Part shown: piece after piece, positions 31,478-39,269 of the stretch
How the letters are laid out: the number at the start of each line of letters is the position of its first letter
How positions within the stretch are numbered: the first letter of the stretch is position 1
Assembly (NCBI GenBank): GCA_004299235.1
Contig: SCQL01000001.1
Location: forward strand, 38,624 to 102,623
Direction of reading: 5' to 3'
Origin: a bacterium
GTDB taxonomy: Bacteria > Chloroflexota > Dormibacteria > Dormibacterales > Dormibacteraceae
Length of the DNA: 64,000 nucleotides
Made by a program: the position numbers and the translations under genes
Notes under the pieces: generated by a model
Told to the model about the DNA's origin: nothing
The model's input: the letters and a program-made list of their open reading frames with translations, nothing else
The model's database searches: none

Positions 31478-32770
31478 ATGACTCAGCGTCCCCTGAACGT
31501 GGGGCTCATCGGACTCGGCACCGTCGGCTCGCAGGTGGCCGAGCGGCTGCTCACGTGGGGGCCGCAGCTGTCGCGCCGCGCGGGCGTCGAGCTTTGCTTG
31601 CGGCGCGTCCTGGTTCGCGACCTCAAGAAACGGCGTTCGGTCGAAATCTCCCCCGAGTTGCTGACCACCGACCCGGGCGCCCTGCTCGAGGACCCGGCGA
31701 TCGACGTCCTGGTCGAGGTGGCGGGTGGGGACGAGCCGATGCACGGATACCTGGAGCGCGCCATCCGCGCGGGCAAGCACGTGGTCACCGCGAACAAGGT
31801 GGTCATGGCCAAGCACGGGCCGGAGCTGCTCGACCTGGCGGCGGAGAAAAACGTCGATGTCTACTTCGAGGCCGCGGTCGGGGGCGGCGTTCCGCTCATC
31901 AGCACATTCCGCACCGACCTGCAGGCGAATCGAATCGAGCGGGTGTCGGCGGTCATCAACGGAACCACCAACTACGTGCTCGGGCGCATGGCGGCCGCGG
32001 GCCTGTCGCTCGCCCAAGCCGTCAGCGAAGCCCAGGCGGCGGGGTATGCGGAGGCCGATCCCACCGACGACGTCGGCGGTTATGACGCCGCCTACAAGCT
32101 GGCCATCCTCGGATCGATCGCGTACGAGATCAAGGTGCGGCCGGACGAGATCTTCCGTGAGGGCATCGAGGGCATCGAGCCGGTCGACTTCCGGTACGCG
32201 CGCGAGCTGGGCTACGCCATCAAGCTGATCGCGCACACCCAGCGGCACCCCGGCCGGGTCGAGGCTCGCGTGCATCCGGCGATGATCCCGCTCGACCATC
32301 CCCTGGCCCGGGTCGAGGGCGCCGAGAATGCCGTTTTCGTCGAGGGCGACCTGGTGGGCCAGGTGCTGCTCGCCGGCCAGGGTGCCGGCGGCCGGCCGAC
32401 CGCATCGGCCGTGGTCGGCGACCTCATCGACCTGGCCCGGTCGATCAGGCGAGGTGTGCAGAGCCGGCCGTCGTTCAGCTTCGACGACCGCATCGGCGTC
32501 ATCCCGATGGGCGAGGTGATGACGCGCGCGTACTACCGGATCCGCGTCGACGATCGCACCGGGGTGCTGGCGGCGATCGGCCAGGTGTTCGCGGAGGAGG
32601 GCGTCAGCATCTCGAGCTTCATACAGAAGGACGCGTGGTCACAGGATCGGACGGTCGAGCTGGTGGTCACCACCCATCCGTCGCCTGACGCCAGCCTGCA
32701 GCGCGCCCGGGAGCGGATGGCAAAGCTGGGCCCGGTGCGCGCCGTGTCCTCCTTCATCCGGGTCTTCTAG
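31478..32770 (+). CDS. hom: homoserine dehydrogenase
   Basis: Reduces aspartate semialdehyde to homoserine on the way to threonine and methionine. The 430 residues start at MTQRPLNVGL with the NAD(P) motif GLGTVGSQV at about 12-20. The catalytic region includes HVVTANKVVMAKHG, YFEAAVGGGVPLI, INGTTNYVLGRM and EADPTDDVGGYDAAYKLAIL. A C-terminal ACT domain (YYRIRVDDRTGVLAAIGQVF) indicates feedback control by an amino acid. It is first in a hom-thrC-thrB-lysC cluster. Confidence 0.96.
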   Translation: MTQRPLNVGLIGLGTVGSQVAERLLTWGPQLSRRAGVELCLRRVLVRDLKKRRSVEISPELLTTDPGALLEDPAIDVLVEVAGGDEPMHGYLERAIRAGKHVVTANKVVMAKHGPELLDLAAEKNVDVYFEAAVGGGVPLISTFRTDLQANRIERVSAVINGTTNYVLGRMAAAGLSLAQAVSEAQAAGYAEADPTDDVGGYDAAYKLAILGSIAYEIKVRPDEIFREGIEGIEPVDFRYARELGYAIKLIAHTQRHPGRVEARVHPAMIPLDHPLARVEGAENAVFVEGDLVGQVLLAGQGAGGRPTASAVVGDLIDLARSIRRGVQSRPSFSFDDRIGVIPMGEVMTRAYYRIRVDDRTGVLAAIGQVFAEEGVSISSFIQKDAWSQDRTVELVVTTHPSPDASLQRARERMAKLGPVRAVSSFIRVF

Positions 32771-32778
32771 GCAAGCCG

Positions 32779-33822
32779 TTGGGCGTCATTGCCCGCTATC
32801 GCGAGCACCTGCCGGTCGGCCCCTCCACTCCGGAGGTCGATCTCAATGAAGGGTCGACGCCGCTGGTGCCGAGCCGCAACATCGCCCGGGCGCTCGGACT
32901 GAAGCACCTCTATTTCAAGTACGAGGGCCTCAACCCGACCGGCTCCTTCAAGGACCGTGGCATGGTCGTGGCGGTGGCGAAGGCGCTGGAGGCCGGGAGC
33001 AGGGTGCTCGTGTGCGCGTCGACCGGCAACACATCGGCCTCGATGGCCGCCTACGCCGCGCGCACCGGCCTCCGAGCGATCGTGGTCGTCCCCTCGGGCG
33101 AGATCGCGCTCAACAAGCTCTCGCAAGCGCTCATGTACGGCGCCAAGGTCGTGGCGCTGAAGGGCAACTTTGACAGGGCGCTGGATACGGTCCGCGAGCT
33201 GGCGAGCCACTACCCGGTCGCCCTGATGAACTCGGTCAACCCCCACCGGATCCAGGGCCAGAAGACGGCGGCTTACGAGATCGTCGACGCGCTCGGCGAC
33301 GCCCCGGACTACCTGGTCCTGCCCGTCGGCAACGCGGGCAACATCACCGCGTACTGGAAAGGGTTCCGCGAGTATCACGCGGCCGGCCGCGCCACACGCC
33401 TCCCGCGCATGGTCGGAGCTCAGGCCGAGGGCGCGTCGCCGATCGTGAGCGGTCACCCGGTCGCCAATCCGAAGACCGTCGCCTCGGCCATCCGCATCGG
33501 CAACCCGGCTTCTTGGGAGGGCGCGACCACCGCCCGTGACGAGTCCGGCGGCATGATCGCCGCCGTCTCCGATACCGAGATCCTTGCCGCCCAGATCCGG
33601 CTCGCGAACAGCGAGGGCCTCTTCGCGGAGCCGGCCTCGGTGGCCCCGCTCGCCCTGCTGTTCCGGCTGGTCCGCGAGCGCAAGATCGAAAAGGACGCGA
33701 CCACCGTCGTGGTGCTCACCGGTTCGGGGCTCAAAGATCCCGATGCGGCGCTGAAGAATGTCGAACCGCCCATCGAGCTCGACGGCGACGCGCGCACACT
33801 CGCTAAGGTCTTGAAGCTGTGA
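32779..33822 (+). CDS. thrC: threonine synthase
   Basis: PLP enzyme converting O-phosphohomoserine to threonine. It has a TTG start 8 bases after hom and 347 residues, the short bacterial type. The PLP lysine is Lys58 in NPTGSFKDRGM. Other family segments are VCASTGNTSASMAAYAA, PVGNAGNITAYWKGF, and the C-terminal VVLTGSGLKDPD. Position between hom and thrB confirms the pathway. Confidence 0.95.
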   Translation: MGVIARYREHLPVGPSTPEVDLNEGSTPLVPSRNIARALGLKHLYFKYEGLNPTGSFKDRGMVVAVAKALEAGSRVLVCASTGNTSASMAAYAARTGLRAIVVVPSGEIALNKLSQALMYGAKVVALKGNFDRALDTVRELASHYPVALMNSVNPHRIQGQKTAAYEIVDALGDAPDYLVLPVGNAGNITAYWKGFREYHAAGRATRLPRMVGAQAEGASPIVSGHPVANPKTVASAIRIGNPASWEGATTARDESGGMIAAVSDTEILAAQIRLANSEGLFAEPASVAPLALLFRLVRERKIEKDATTVVVLTGSGLKDPDAALKNVEPPIELDGDARTLAKVLKL

Positions 33823-33866
33823 GGACCTGGCGGCGCTGTACGGTCCGACCTGGAGTGGCGCACTAG

Positions 33867-34679
33867 ATGCGCGTTCGCGTCCCGGCGTCCATCGCGAACA
33901 TCGGCCCCGGCTTTGATTGCATGGCGATGGCCGTCGACCTCTGGCTCGAGGTCGAAGCCGAGGCGGCCGAAAAACCTTCATGGGACTTCGAGGGCGAGGG
34001 CGAGGAATACCTCGCCGCTCACGAAAACCCCTTCACCCGGCTGCCGATGCGCGGACGGGTGCGCAGCGAGATCCCATTGGGTGTGGGCCTCGGCAGCAGC
34101 GCCGCCGCAAGGCTGGCGGCGTCGGCGCTCAGCAGCCCATGGGACGTGAAGAGCCACGTCATCGACGCGGGCGCCGACGAGGGTCACCTGGACAACGTGG
34201 CCGCGGCCGCCGCCGGCGGCATCCGAATCGTCTCCGATCACGTCGATGAGAAGCTGCCCAACCCGGGCTGGGGCCTGGCGCTGTTCGTCGCCCATGCCCC
34301 ATTGCCGACGGAGAAGGCTCGCTCGGTGCTGCCGGACTCGGTGTCGATGGGCACGGCTTCCTTCAACGCCGCGCGCACCGCTCTTTTGGTCCGCGCGATC
34401 ATGTCCAAGCGGCCCTCGCTGCTGGGCGAGGCGATGCGCGACCGCCTGCATCAGCCCCACCGACTGCACCTCTATCCATGGACCGAGGAGGTGATCCGGG
34501 TCGCGGAAGCGGCGGGCGCCTACGGCGCCGCGATCTGCGGAGCGGGCCCCAGCGTGTTCGCCTTCTGTGCCCCTTCGCAAGCGTCGCGCATCGCCGTGGC
34601 GATGGCGGCCTCGCATCCGCAGCATGGACGTTCGATGGTCACCCGCATCACCGACAGGGGCATGTTCAGAACCCTGTGA
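33867..34679 (+). CDS. thrB: homoserine kinase (GHMP family)
   Basis: Phosphorylates homoserine for threonine synthase. The N-terminus VRVPASIANIGPGFDCMAMAV is the ThrB strand and substrate loop. The ATP-binding GHMP motif is PLGVGLGSSAAARLA at about 73-87, and the C-terminal glycine loop AAICGAGPSVFAFC is present. At 270 residues it is shorter than the usual 300-310; the segment after FEGEGEEYL appears compact. It is coupled to lysC by a GTGA overlap. Confidence 0.93.
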   Translation: MRVRVPASIANIGPGFDCMAMAVDLWLEVEAEAAEKPSWDFEGEGEEYLAAHENPFTRLPMRGRVRSEIPLGVGLGSSAAARLAASALSSPWDVKSHVIDAGADEGHLDNVAAAAAGGIRIVSDHVDEKLPNPGWGLALFVAHAPLPTEKARSVLPDSVSMGTASFNAARTALLVRAIMSKRPSLLGEAMRDRLHQPHRLHLYPWTEEVIRVAEAAGAYGAAICGAGPSVFAFCAPSQASRIAVAMAASHPQHGRSMVTRITDRGMFRTL

Positions 34680-35887
34680 TCGTCCAGAAATACGGCGGGA
34701 CCTCGGTCGGCACGGCGGCTCGCATCCGGCGGGTCAGCCGCCGCATCGCGGCCAGCGTGAAGGCAGGACACAAGGTCGTTGTCGTGGTCTCCGCCATGGG
34801 CCACACCACCGACCGGCTCATCGCGCTCGCCCAGAGCGTCAACCCCGAGCCGCCGGCACGCGAGCTCGACATGCTCGTCGCCAACGGCGAGACGATCACC
34901 GCTCCGCTGGTCGCGATGTGCCTGCAGGGCATGGGTGTGCCCGCGGTCTCGCTCTCAGGGATGCAGGCGGGGGTCCGCACGAGCGCGCATCACTCGAGAG
35001 CCCGCATCCGCGACATCAAGCCGGACCGCATCCTCAAGACGCTTCGTGAGGGCAAGGTGGCGGTCGTGGCCGGCTTCCAGGGGGCCACTGAGGACCTGGA
35101 GGTGACGACTCTGGGGCGTGGCGGATCCGACACCACCGCGGTCGCGCTCGCGGCGGCGCTCAAGGCTGAGACCTGCGAGATCTACACCGATGTTGATGGG
35201 ATCTTCACGGCGGATCCGCGAGTGGTTCGCTCAGCGCGCAAGCTCAGCCACATCCAGTACGACGAGATGCTTGAGCTGGCGGCGGTCGGGGCGCGCGTCA
35301 TGCACCCGCGCGCCGTCGAGATCGGTGCGCTTTACGGCGTGCCGATCCACGTCCGATCCAGCTTTCGCGCCGGCGTCGGTACCATGATCGTCGACCACGT
35401 CCCCATGGAAGAAAGACAGCGAGTGCGCGGCATCGCGCAGGAAACCAACGTCGCCAAGATCACTGTCATCGGTGTGGCCGACCGCCCCGGCGTGGCGGCC
35501 GCGATCTTCGAGCCTTTAGGCGCGGCCGGAATCTCGGTCGACGTCATCGTCCAGAACATCGGCCGCTCCGGGCACACCGACCTCACCTTCTCGGTCGCCG
35601 AATCCGATTTGAAGGCCGCCGAGAAACTGGTGAGGGCGGCGGCCGGCAAGGTGGGGGCGACCAAGGTCTCATCCGCGGCGGGGATCGCCAAGCTGTCCAT
35701 CGTCGGGACCGGCATGCTCGGCACGCCGGGGATCGCGGGCCGCATGTTCCGGGCGCTCGCCGACGCGGGCATCAACATCGAGATGATCAGCACGTCGGAG
35801 ATCCGCATCACGTGCATGGTCGCGCGCGACCAGGTGGACAAGGGCGTCCGCATCCTGCACAAGACGTTCGAACTGGACGTCGAATAG
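34676..35887 (+). CDS. lysC: aspartate kinase
   Basis: First enzyme of the aspartate family pathway. The GTG start overlaps the thrB stop (GTGA) and gives 403 residues starting VIVQKYGGTSVG, the signature of the kinase. Catalytic segments LGRGGSDTTAVALAAAL and YTDVDGIFTADPR follow. Two C-terminal ACT domains (ITVIGVADRPGVAAAIFEPL; SIVGTGMLGTPGIAGRMF) imply allosteric inhibition by lysine and/or threonine. With hom, thrC and thrB the cluster covers aspartate to threonine apart from asd. Confidence 0.95.
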   Translation: MIVQKYGGTSVGTAARIRRVSRRIAASVKAGHKVVVVVSAMGHTTDRLIALAQSVNPEPPARELDMLVANGETITAPLVAMCLQGMGVPAVSLSGMQAGVRTSAHHSRARIRDIKPDRILKTLREGKVAVVAGFQGATEDLEVTTLGRGGSDTTAVALAAALKAETCEIYTDVDGIFTADPRVVRSARKLSHIQYDEMLELAAVGARVMHPRAVEIGALYGVPIHVRSSFRAGVGTMIVDHVPMEERQRVRGIAQETNVAKITVIGVADRPGVAAAIFEPLGAAGISVDVIVQNIGRSGHTDLTFSVAESDLKAAEKLVRAAAGKVGATKVSSAAGIAKLSIVGTGMLGTPGIAGRMFRALADAGINIEMISTSEIRITCMVARDQVDKGVRILHKTFELDVE

Positions 35888-36901
35888 TTGCCCGTCAGTG
35901 TCGCCGTCGTCGGCCCGGCGGGGGCGGGCAAGACCACGCTTTTCGGTGCGCTCACGGCGGGGCGCGGCGCCGACGGGGTGGGCATGGTCGATGTCCCGGA
36001 CGAGCGCCTGGCGCGGCTCACGGCCGCGGTCAGCCCGGCCAAGACGACCGCGGCGCAGGTGCGGGTCGAGGACACTCCTCCCGGCAGCCGCGCCCAGCGC
36101 GTCGCTTTCGCGCGCCAGGCCGACGTGCTGGTCAAGGTCGCCCGCTGCTTCGGCCCCAACCCTGACCCCGCGGTCGAGCTGGAGGAGCTGGCGCTCGACC
36201 TGGTGCTGGCGGACCTCGCCTCGGTCGAGAAGAGGCTGGACGTCGTGGCCAAGGAGGCGCGCGTGGGCAAGAAGGACGCCCAGAGCGAGCACGACGTCCT
36301 CACCGCCGCCAAGGCGCACCTGGACGCCGGCCGGCAGCTGCGGACGATGCCGGTGGACCCCGAGCAGCGCGCGCTGCTCCTGGGGATCTTTCCGGTGACC
36401 CTCAAGCCCTCGGTGTATGTGGCCAACGCCGCGGACGAGCTGCTGCCCGGAGGCGGCGAGGCCGCGGCCAAGGTGGCCAGGCTGGCGGCGGCGGAGGGCG
36501 CGCCGGCGATCACCCTGTCGGCACGGCTCGAGGCGGAGCTCGGCGAGCTCGATCCCGCCGAACAGGCCGAGATGCGGGCCGGCTATGGCATCGATGAGTC
36601 CGGCTTGGGCCGCATCGCGCGAGCGGTGTGGGAGGCGGGTGGACTCATCACCTATTTCACCGCCGGCGAGCCCGAGGTGCGAGCGTGGCCGTGCGAGCAA
36701 GACGCGCCGGCGCCGATCGCCGCCAGCAAGATTCACACCGACTTCGAAAAGCACTTCATCCGCGCCGAGGTGACCTCGGTGGATGAGCTCGTGGCGGCGG
36801 GTTCGATGGACGCGCTGCGCGCGGCGGGGAAGCTGCGGGTGGAGGGGCGCGACTACAGGGTCAAGGACGGCGACGTGGTCTTCTTCAGGATCGGGCGATA
36901 G
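35888..36901 (+). CDS. YchF/OLA1-like P-loop protein lacking both switch regions
   Basis: A 337-residue relative of the ribosome-associated ATPase YchF, TTG start directly after lysC. It keeps the P-loop GPAGAGKTTLFGALT (residues 9-23), the helical coiled-coil middle (LALDLVLADLASVEKRL), the base-recognition element VANAADE near 178, and a full C-terminal TGS-type domain (YFTAGEPEVRAW, KIHTDFEKHFIRAEVTS, KDGDVVFF). It lacks the switch I stretch between ALT and the VPDERL strand, and the usual DIAGLVKGASKGEGLGN switch II is replaced by DTPPGSRAQR. Nucleotide hydrolysis is therefore doubtful. Confidence 0.82.
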   Translation: MPVSVAVVGPAGAGKTTLFGALTAGRGADGVGMVDVPDERLARLTAAVSPAKTTAAQVRVEDTPPGSRAQRVAFARQADVLVKVARCFGPNPDPAVELEELALDLVLADLASVEKRLDVVAKEARVGKKDAQSEHDVLTAAKAHLDAGRQLRTMPVDPEQRALLLGIFPVTLKPSVYVANAADELLPGGGEAAAKVARLAAAEGAPAITLSARLEAELGELDPAEQAEMRAGYGIDESGLGRIARAVWEAGGLITYFTAGEPEVRAWPCEQDAPAPIAASKIHTDFEKHFIRAEVTSVDELVAAGSMDALRAAGKLRVEGRDYRVKDGDVVFFRIGR

Positions 36902-36908
36902 GTCGAGC

Positions 36909-37073
36909 TCACAAAAGAGTCGTTCCCCCGATCATCTGCCAAAGCAGGCTCGCCAGCCAGACAAGTACCGCCGCTACCGCGATCAGGAGCAGATACCGCA
37001 TGCCCTGTCTAACGCCGGCGACCCGTGGTGACTTGCGATCCTTGAGGGCCCTGCGTGCCTCCTGCTGCCTCAC
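36909..37073 (-). CDS. 54-residue single-pass membrane protein
   Basis: Short frame on the minus strand with a GTG start at 37073, bounded upstream by an in-frame TGA two codons away. It encodes a charged N-terminus (VRQQEARRALKDRKSPRVAG) and one membrane helix (YLLLIAVAAVLVWLASLLW), then ends GGTTLL. Such a charge and helix pattern is unlikely by chance in GC-rich noncoding DNA. It fills the gap between the YchF-like and GcvH-like genes, antisense to both. Function unknown. Confidence 0.55.
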   Translation of the reverse strand: MRQQEARRALKDRKSPRVAGVRQGMRYLLLIAVAAVLVWLASLLWQMIGGTTLL

Positions 37074-37082
37074 AATTCACGC

Positions 37083-37457
37083 ATGGCCCAGCTTCGTTTC
37101 AGCGGGGCTCACGTGTGGGTGAGGGTGGATGGGCCGGAGGCGGTGCTGGGCCTCAGCGACTACCTTCAGGACCAGATGGGCGAGATCACCGCGCTCGACC
37201 TGCCGGATCTCGGCGACATCCTCCGCGCCGCCCGTCGCATGGGCCATGTCGAGTCCGACGAGGCGTCTTCGCCCATCGAGGCGCCGATCAGCGGCGAGGT
37301 CGTCGAGGTCAACGGCGAGGTGTTGGAAAACCCCGACATCGTCAACAGCGACCCGTATGGCAGCGGCTGGCTGCTGCGGGTTCGCATCGAAGACCCAGGC
37401 GAGCTCGAAGACCTGATCAGCGAAGAGGAGTACGCGGAGCTGACGACCGAGGTCTGA
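37083..37457 (+). CDS. GcvH-like protein without the lipoyl lysine
   Basis: A 124-residue protein with the glycine cleavage H fold: HVWVRVDGPEAVLGLSDYLQD, MGEITALDLPDLGD, then the hairpin region GHVESDEASSPIEAPISGEV and NSDPYGSGWLLRVR. In true GcvH the hairpin reads ESVKA with a lipoylated Lys. Here the matching position is Glu60 (ESDEA), and no Lys occurs in the whole protein. It cannot carry lipoate, so it is not a working H protein. gcvT and gcvP are not adjacent. Whether it has a scaffold or regulatory role is unknown. Confidence 0.85.
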   Translation: MAQLRFSGAHVWVRVDGPEAVLGLSDYLQDQMGEITALDLPDLGDILRAARRMGHVESDEASSPIEAPISGEVVEVNGEVLENPDIVNSDPYGSGWLLRVRIEDPGELEDLISEEEYAELTTEV

Positions 37458-37464
37458 GCGCCCC

Positions 37465-38022
37465 TCAGGAGACTCCGTACGCCTGGCGCGTCGTGCGCCT
37501 CAACAGCAGGATCAACATCGGAACCCCGACCAGGACCAGCGACCATGCCGCGGCGACGATGACGGCGGCGATCCAACCCCAGGCCCGGAACTTTCTCAAG
37601 CCGTAGTAGGCGGCCGCGTGCAGCGCCGCCGCCGTGCCTTCAAGCAAAAAGACCAGCACCGATTCGACGGCGAGGACGGTGGAGACGTCCTTCGTGATCC
37701 CCGCATTGGTCAGCGCCTGGCGCAGCTCGTCCCGGCCGGTGGGGGCGGCGACGATGGCGGCGAACTGCACGAGCTGGATCAACCAGAAGACCGCGCCGGC
37801 GGCGAAAAGCAACGGCAGCCAGCGCAGGCGGGGGGGAGCCGCCGGTCGCGGCGGCGCCGGGCCGAACGGCTGGCTGCCGGCTCCGGGCGGAGGGCGCGAA
37901 GACGAGTTCTCTTGCGGCGGCGTCCATCGCTCCGTGCCACAGCCCGGGCAGTGGCGGTGTTCGGCGGCGAGCTCCGCACCGCAGTTGATGCAGTGGCTCA
38001 CGGGCATGGGGGGACGGCTCAT
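37465..38022 (-). CDS. zinc-ribbon membrane protein, unknown function
   Basis: A 185-residue protein. The N-terminus is a zinc ribbon (HCINCGAEL...HCPGCGTER, two CXXC pairs), followed by a Pro-rich linker and three or four membrane helices (LPLLFAAGAVFWLIQLVQF; VLAVESVLVFLLEGTAAALH; GWIAAVIVAAAWSLVLVG). This architecture is common in membrane proteins of unknown role in high-GC bacteria. It is convergent with the GcvH-like gene. Confidence 0.75.
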   Translation of the reverse strand: MSRPPMPVSHCINCGAELAAEHRHCPGCGTERWTPPQENSSSRPPPGAGSQPFGPAPPRPAAPPRLRWLPLLFAAGAVFWLIQLVQFAAIVAAPTGRDELRQALTNAGITKDVSTVLAVESVLVFLLEGTAAALHAAAYYGLRKFRAWGWIAAVIVAAAWSLVLVGVPMLILLLRRTTRQAYGVS

Positions 38023-38044
38023 GTCGCCATGATGTTAATGGCCC

Positions 38045-38073
38045 TTGACACCAACTACATTCAGGGCTATAAC
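38045..38073 (+). promoter_or_regulatory. near-perfect sigma70 promoter
   Basis: TTGACA at 38045-38050, a 17-base spacer and TATAAC at 38068-38073: 11 of 12 consensus positions at optimal spacing, in otherwise GC-rich DNA. Transcription would begin near 38080, at the base of the first hairpin of the structured region, about 225 bases before the next plus-strand gene. Confidence 0.7.
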
Positions 38074-38075
38074 TA

Positions 38076-38237
38076 GGCGTGGGACACAACATATCGTAGC
38101 CAACGTTTTACCCCGTTGAGTCCCCACGCCCAACGACAGGCAGGCGGACAACCCCCCAAAGTCGCACCCCACGACCCCGAACAGGCTTCCCCCACCGCCT
38201 GCCTGTTCCGTGGCCGGCACGGCATGATCCTGCCACG
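38076..38237 (+). ncRNA. candidate structured RNA / long leader
   Basis: Three stems lie in series downstream of the strong promoter. Stem 1 pairs 38076-38090 with 38115-38130 (8 bp GGCGTGGG/CCCACGCC, then 6 more pairs around one bulge and one mismatch). Stem 2 is a perfect 12-bp pairing of 38136-38147 with 38195-38206 (ACAGGCAGGCGG/CCGCCTGCCTGT). Stem 3 is CGTGGC/GCCACG, 38209-38237. I could not match it to tmRNA, SRP RNA, RNase P RNA or a known riboswitch. It could be a leader of the gene at 38305 or an independent RNA. Confidence 0.4.
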
Positions 38238-38304
38238 TGCAGCCCGCTCCGTGGGGTGTTGGACCAGACACGCGTCGCGCTGTCTCTCCTAGACTTCCAA
38301 GCTT

Positions 38305-38664
38305 ATGAGCCGAAAGGGCAAGAAGAAGGGTCGAGGCAAACTCAAGCCGCCGGTCCGGCCCGCCGGACCGCTGACGCCGGGTGCGGGCGCGGGAGCCCCG
38401 GCCGCCGCCCAGCGCGGCGTGTCGCAGGCCCGAATCGGAGGCGACCAGTCCCTGGTGCGCGCGGTCGAGATGTCGCTGGGCGCTCGCAACCAAGCGGTCA
38501 AGCGCCGTGGCGGCAGGTTCATCGTCGAGTCGGCCGACCCCGCGATCCCGCTCGACCGCGTGCCTTACTTCACCAGGGACCTGGTGAGACTGGCGGTGGT
38601 CGGCGTGGCCATGTTGGTCCTGCTGGGGCTCGGGTCGATCGCGGTGCCTGCCCTCGTCAGGTAG
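38305..38664 (+). CDS. basic single-pass membrane protein, unknown function
   Basis: A 119-residue protein. The first 40 residues are very basic and Pro/Gly/Ala rich (SRKGKKKGRGKLKPPVRP), then a soluble segment follows, then one C-terminal membrane helix (LVRLAVVGVAMLVLLGLGSIAV). The polarity suggests a cytoplasmic, possibly nucleic-acid-binding N-terminus tethered to the membrane. It lies downstream of the strong promoter and structured leader at 38045-38237. No family is recognised. Confidence 0.6.
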   Translation: MSRKGKKKGRGKLKPPVRPAGPLTPGAGAGAPAAAQRGVSQARIGGDQSLVRAVEMSLGARNQAVKRRGGRFIVESADPAIPLDRVPYFTRDLVRLAVVGVAMLVLLGLGSIAVPALVR

Positions 38665-38730
38665 GCCCTCGCCGGATCCGGGCCCCAGAAATGGACAGGG
38701 TCCGGCCCAGACATTAGAGTTCGTGGCGGC

Positions 38731-39234
38731 ATGTCCGTGCGGACCAGCGACTCCGGCAACAAGGCGCTCAAACACATTCTTCGCACGCGCAAGCTGAAAG
38801 CGGTGGACCACCGGCATCCCGTCAACCAGGTCCACCACGACGAGGCCACCCTCGGTGAGCGGGTCGCGGACAAGGCCGCGGCGGGCATCGGGTCCTGGAC
38901 GTTCCTGATCATCCAGACGGTAGCAGTCGCCTGCTGGGTCAGCCTCAACGTCGTCGGGTTCGTCAGCCACTGGGATGCATTTCCGTTCATCCTCCTCAAC
39001 CTGCTCTTCAGCGTGCAGGCGGCTTACACCGGACCGGTTCTCCTGCTGGCCGGCAACCGCCAGTCGCAGAAGGACAGGTTGACGCTCGAGCATGCCGCCG
39101 AGGAGGCGGAGAAGGCCGACGTCCAGAACGTCGAGATTCTCAAGGCCATCGAGAAGAACACCGAGTTGACGCTCACGATCCTTCGCCACGTCGAGGCGCT
39201 GGTCACAGACAGCCTGGCCCAGCCCAAAGGCTGA
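38731..39234 (+). CDS. DUF1003 membrane protein
   Basis: A 167-residue protein of the DUF1003 family. Signature segments: LGERVADKAAAGIGSWTFLIIQTV, CWVSLNVVGFVSHWDAFPFILLNLLFSVQAAYTGPVLLL (split over two membrane helices), and GNRQSQKDRLTLEHA. A C-terminal amphipathic helix follows. The family's biochemical role is not known. Confidence 0.88.
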   Translation: MSVRTSDSGNKALKHILRTRKLKAVDHRHPVNQVHHDEATLGERVADKAAAGIGSWTFLIIQTVAVACWVSLNVVGFVSHWDAFPFILLNLLFSVQAAYTGPVLLLAGNRQSQKDRLTLEHAAEEAEKADVQNVEILKAIEKNTELTLTILRHVEALVTDSLAQPKG

Positions 39235-39269
39235 CCGTCGGGGCTCCGCCTCGCGGATACACTCAGCGC

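Noticed and set aside
36902..37082. Glycine riboswitch upstream of the GcvH-like gene
   Set aside because: The gap holds the small antisense ORF and lacks the paired aptamer pattern; the protein is not a functional H protein anyway.
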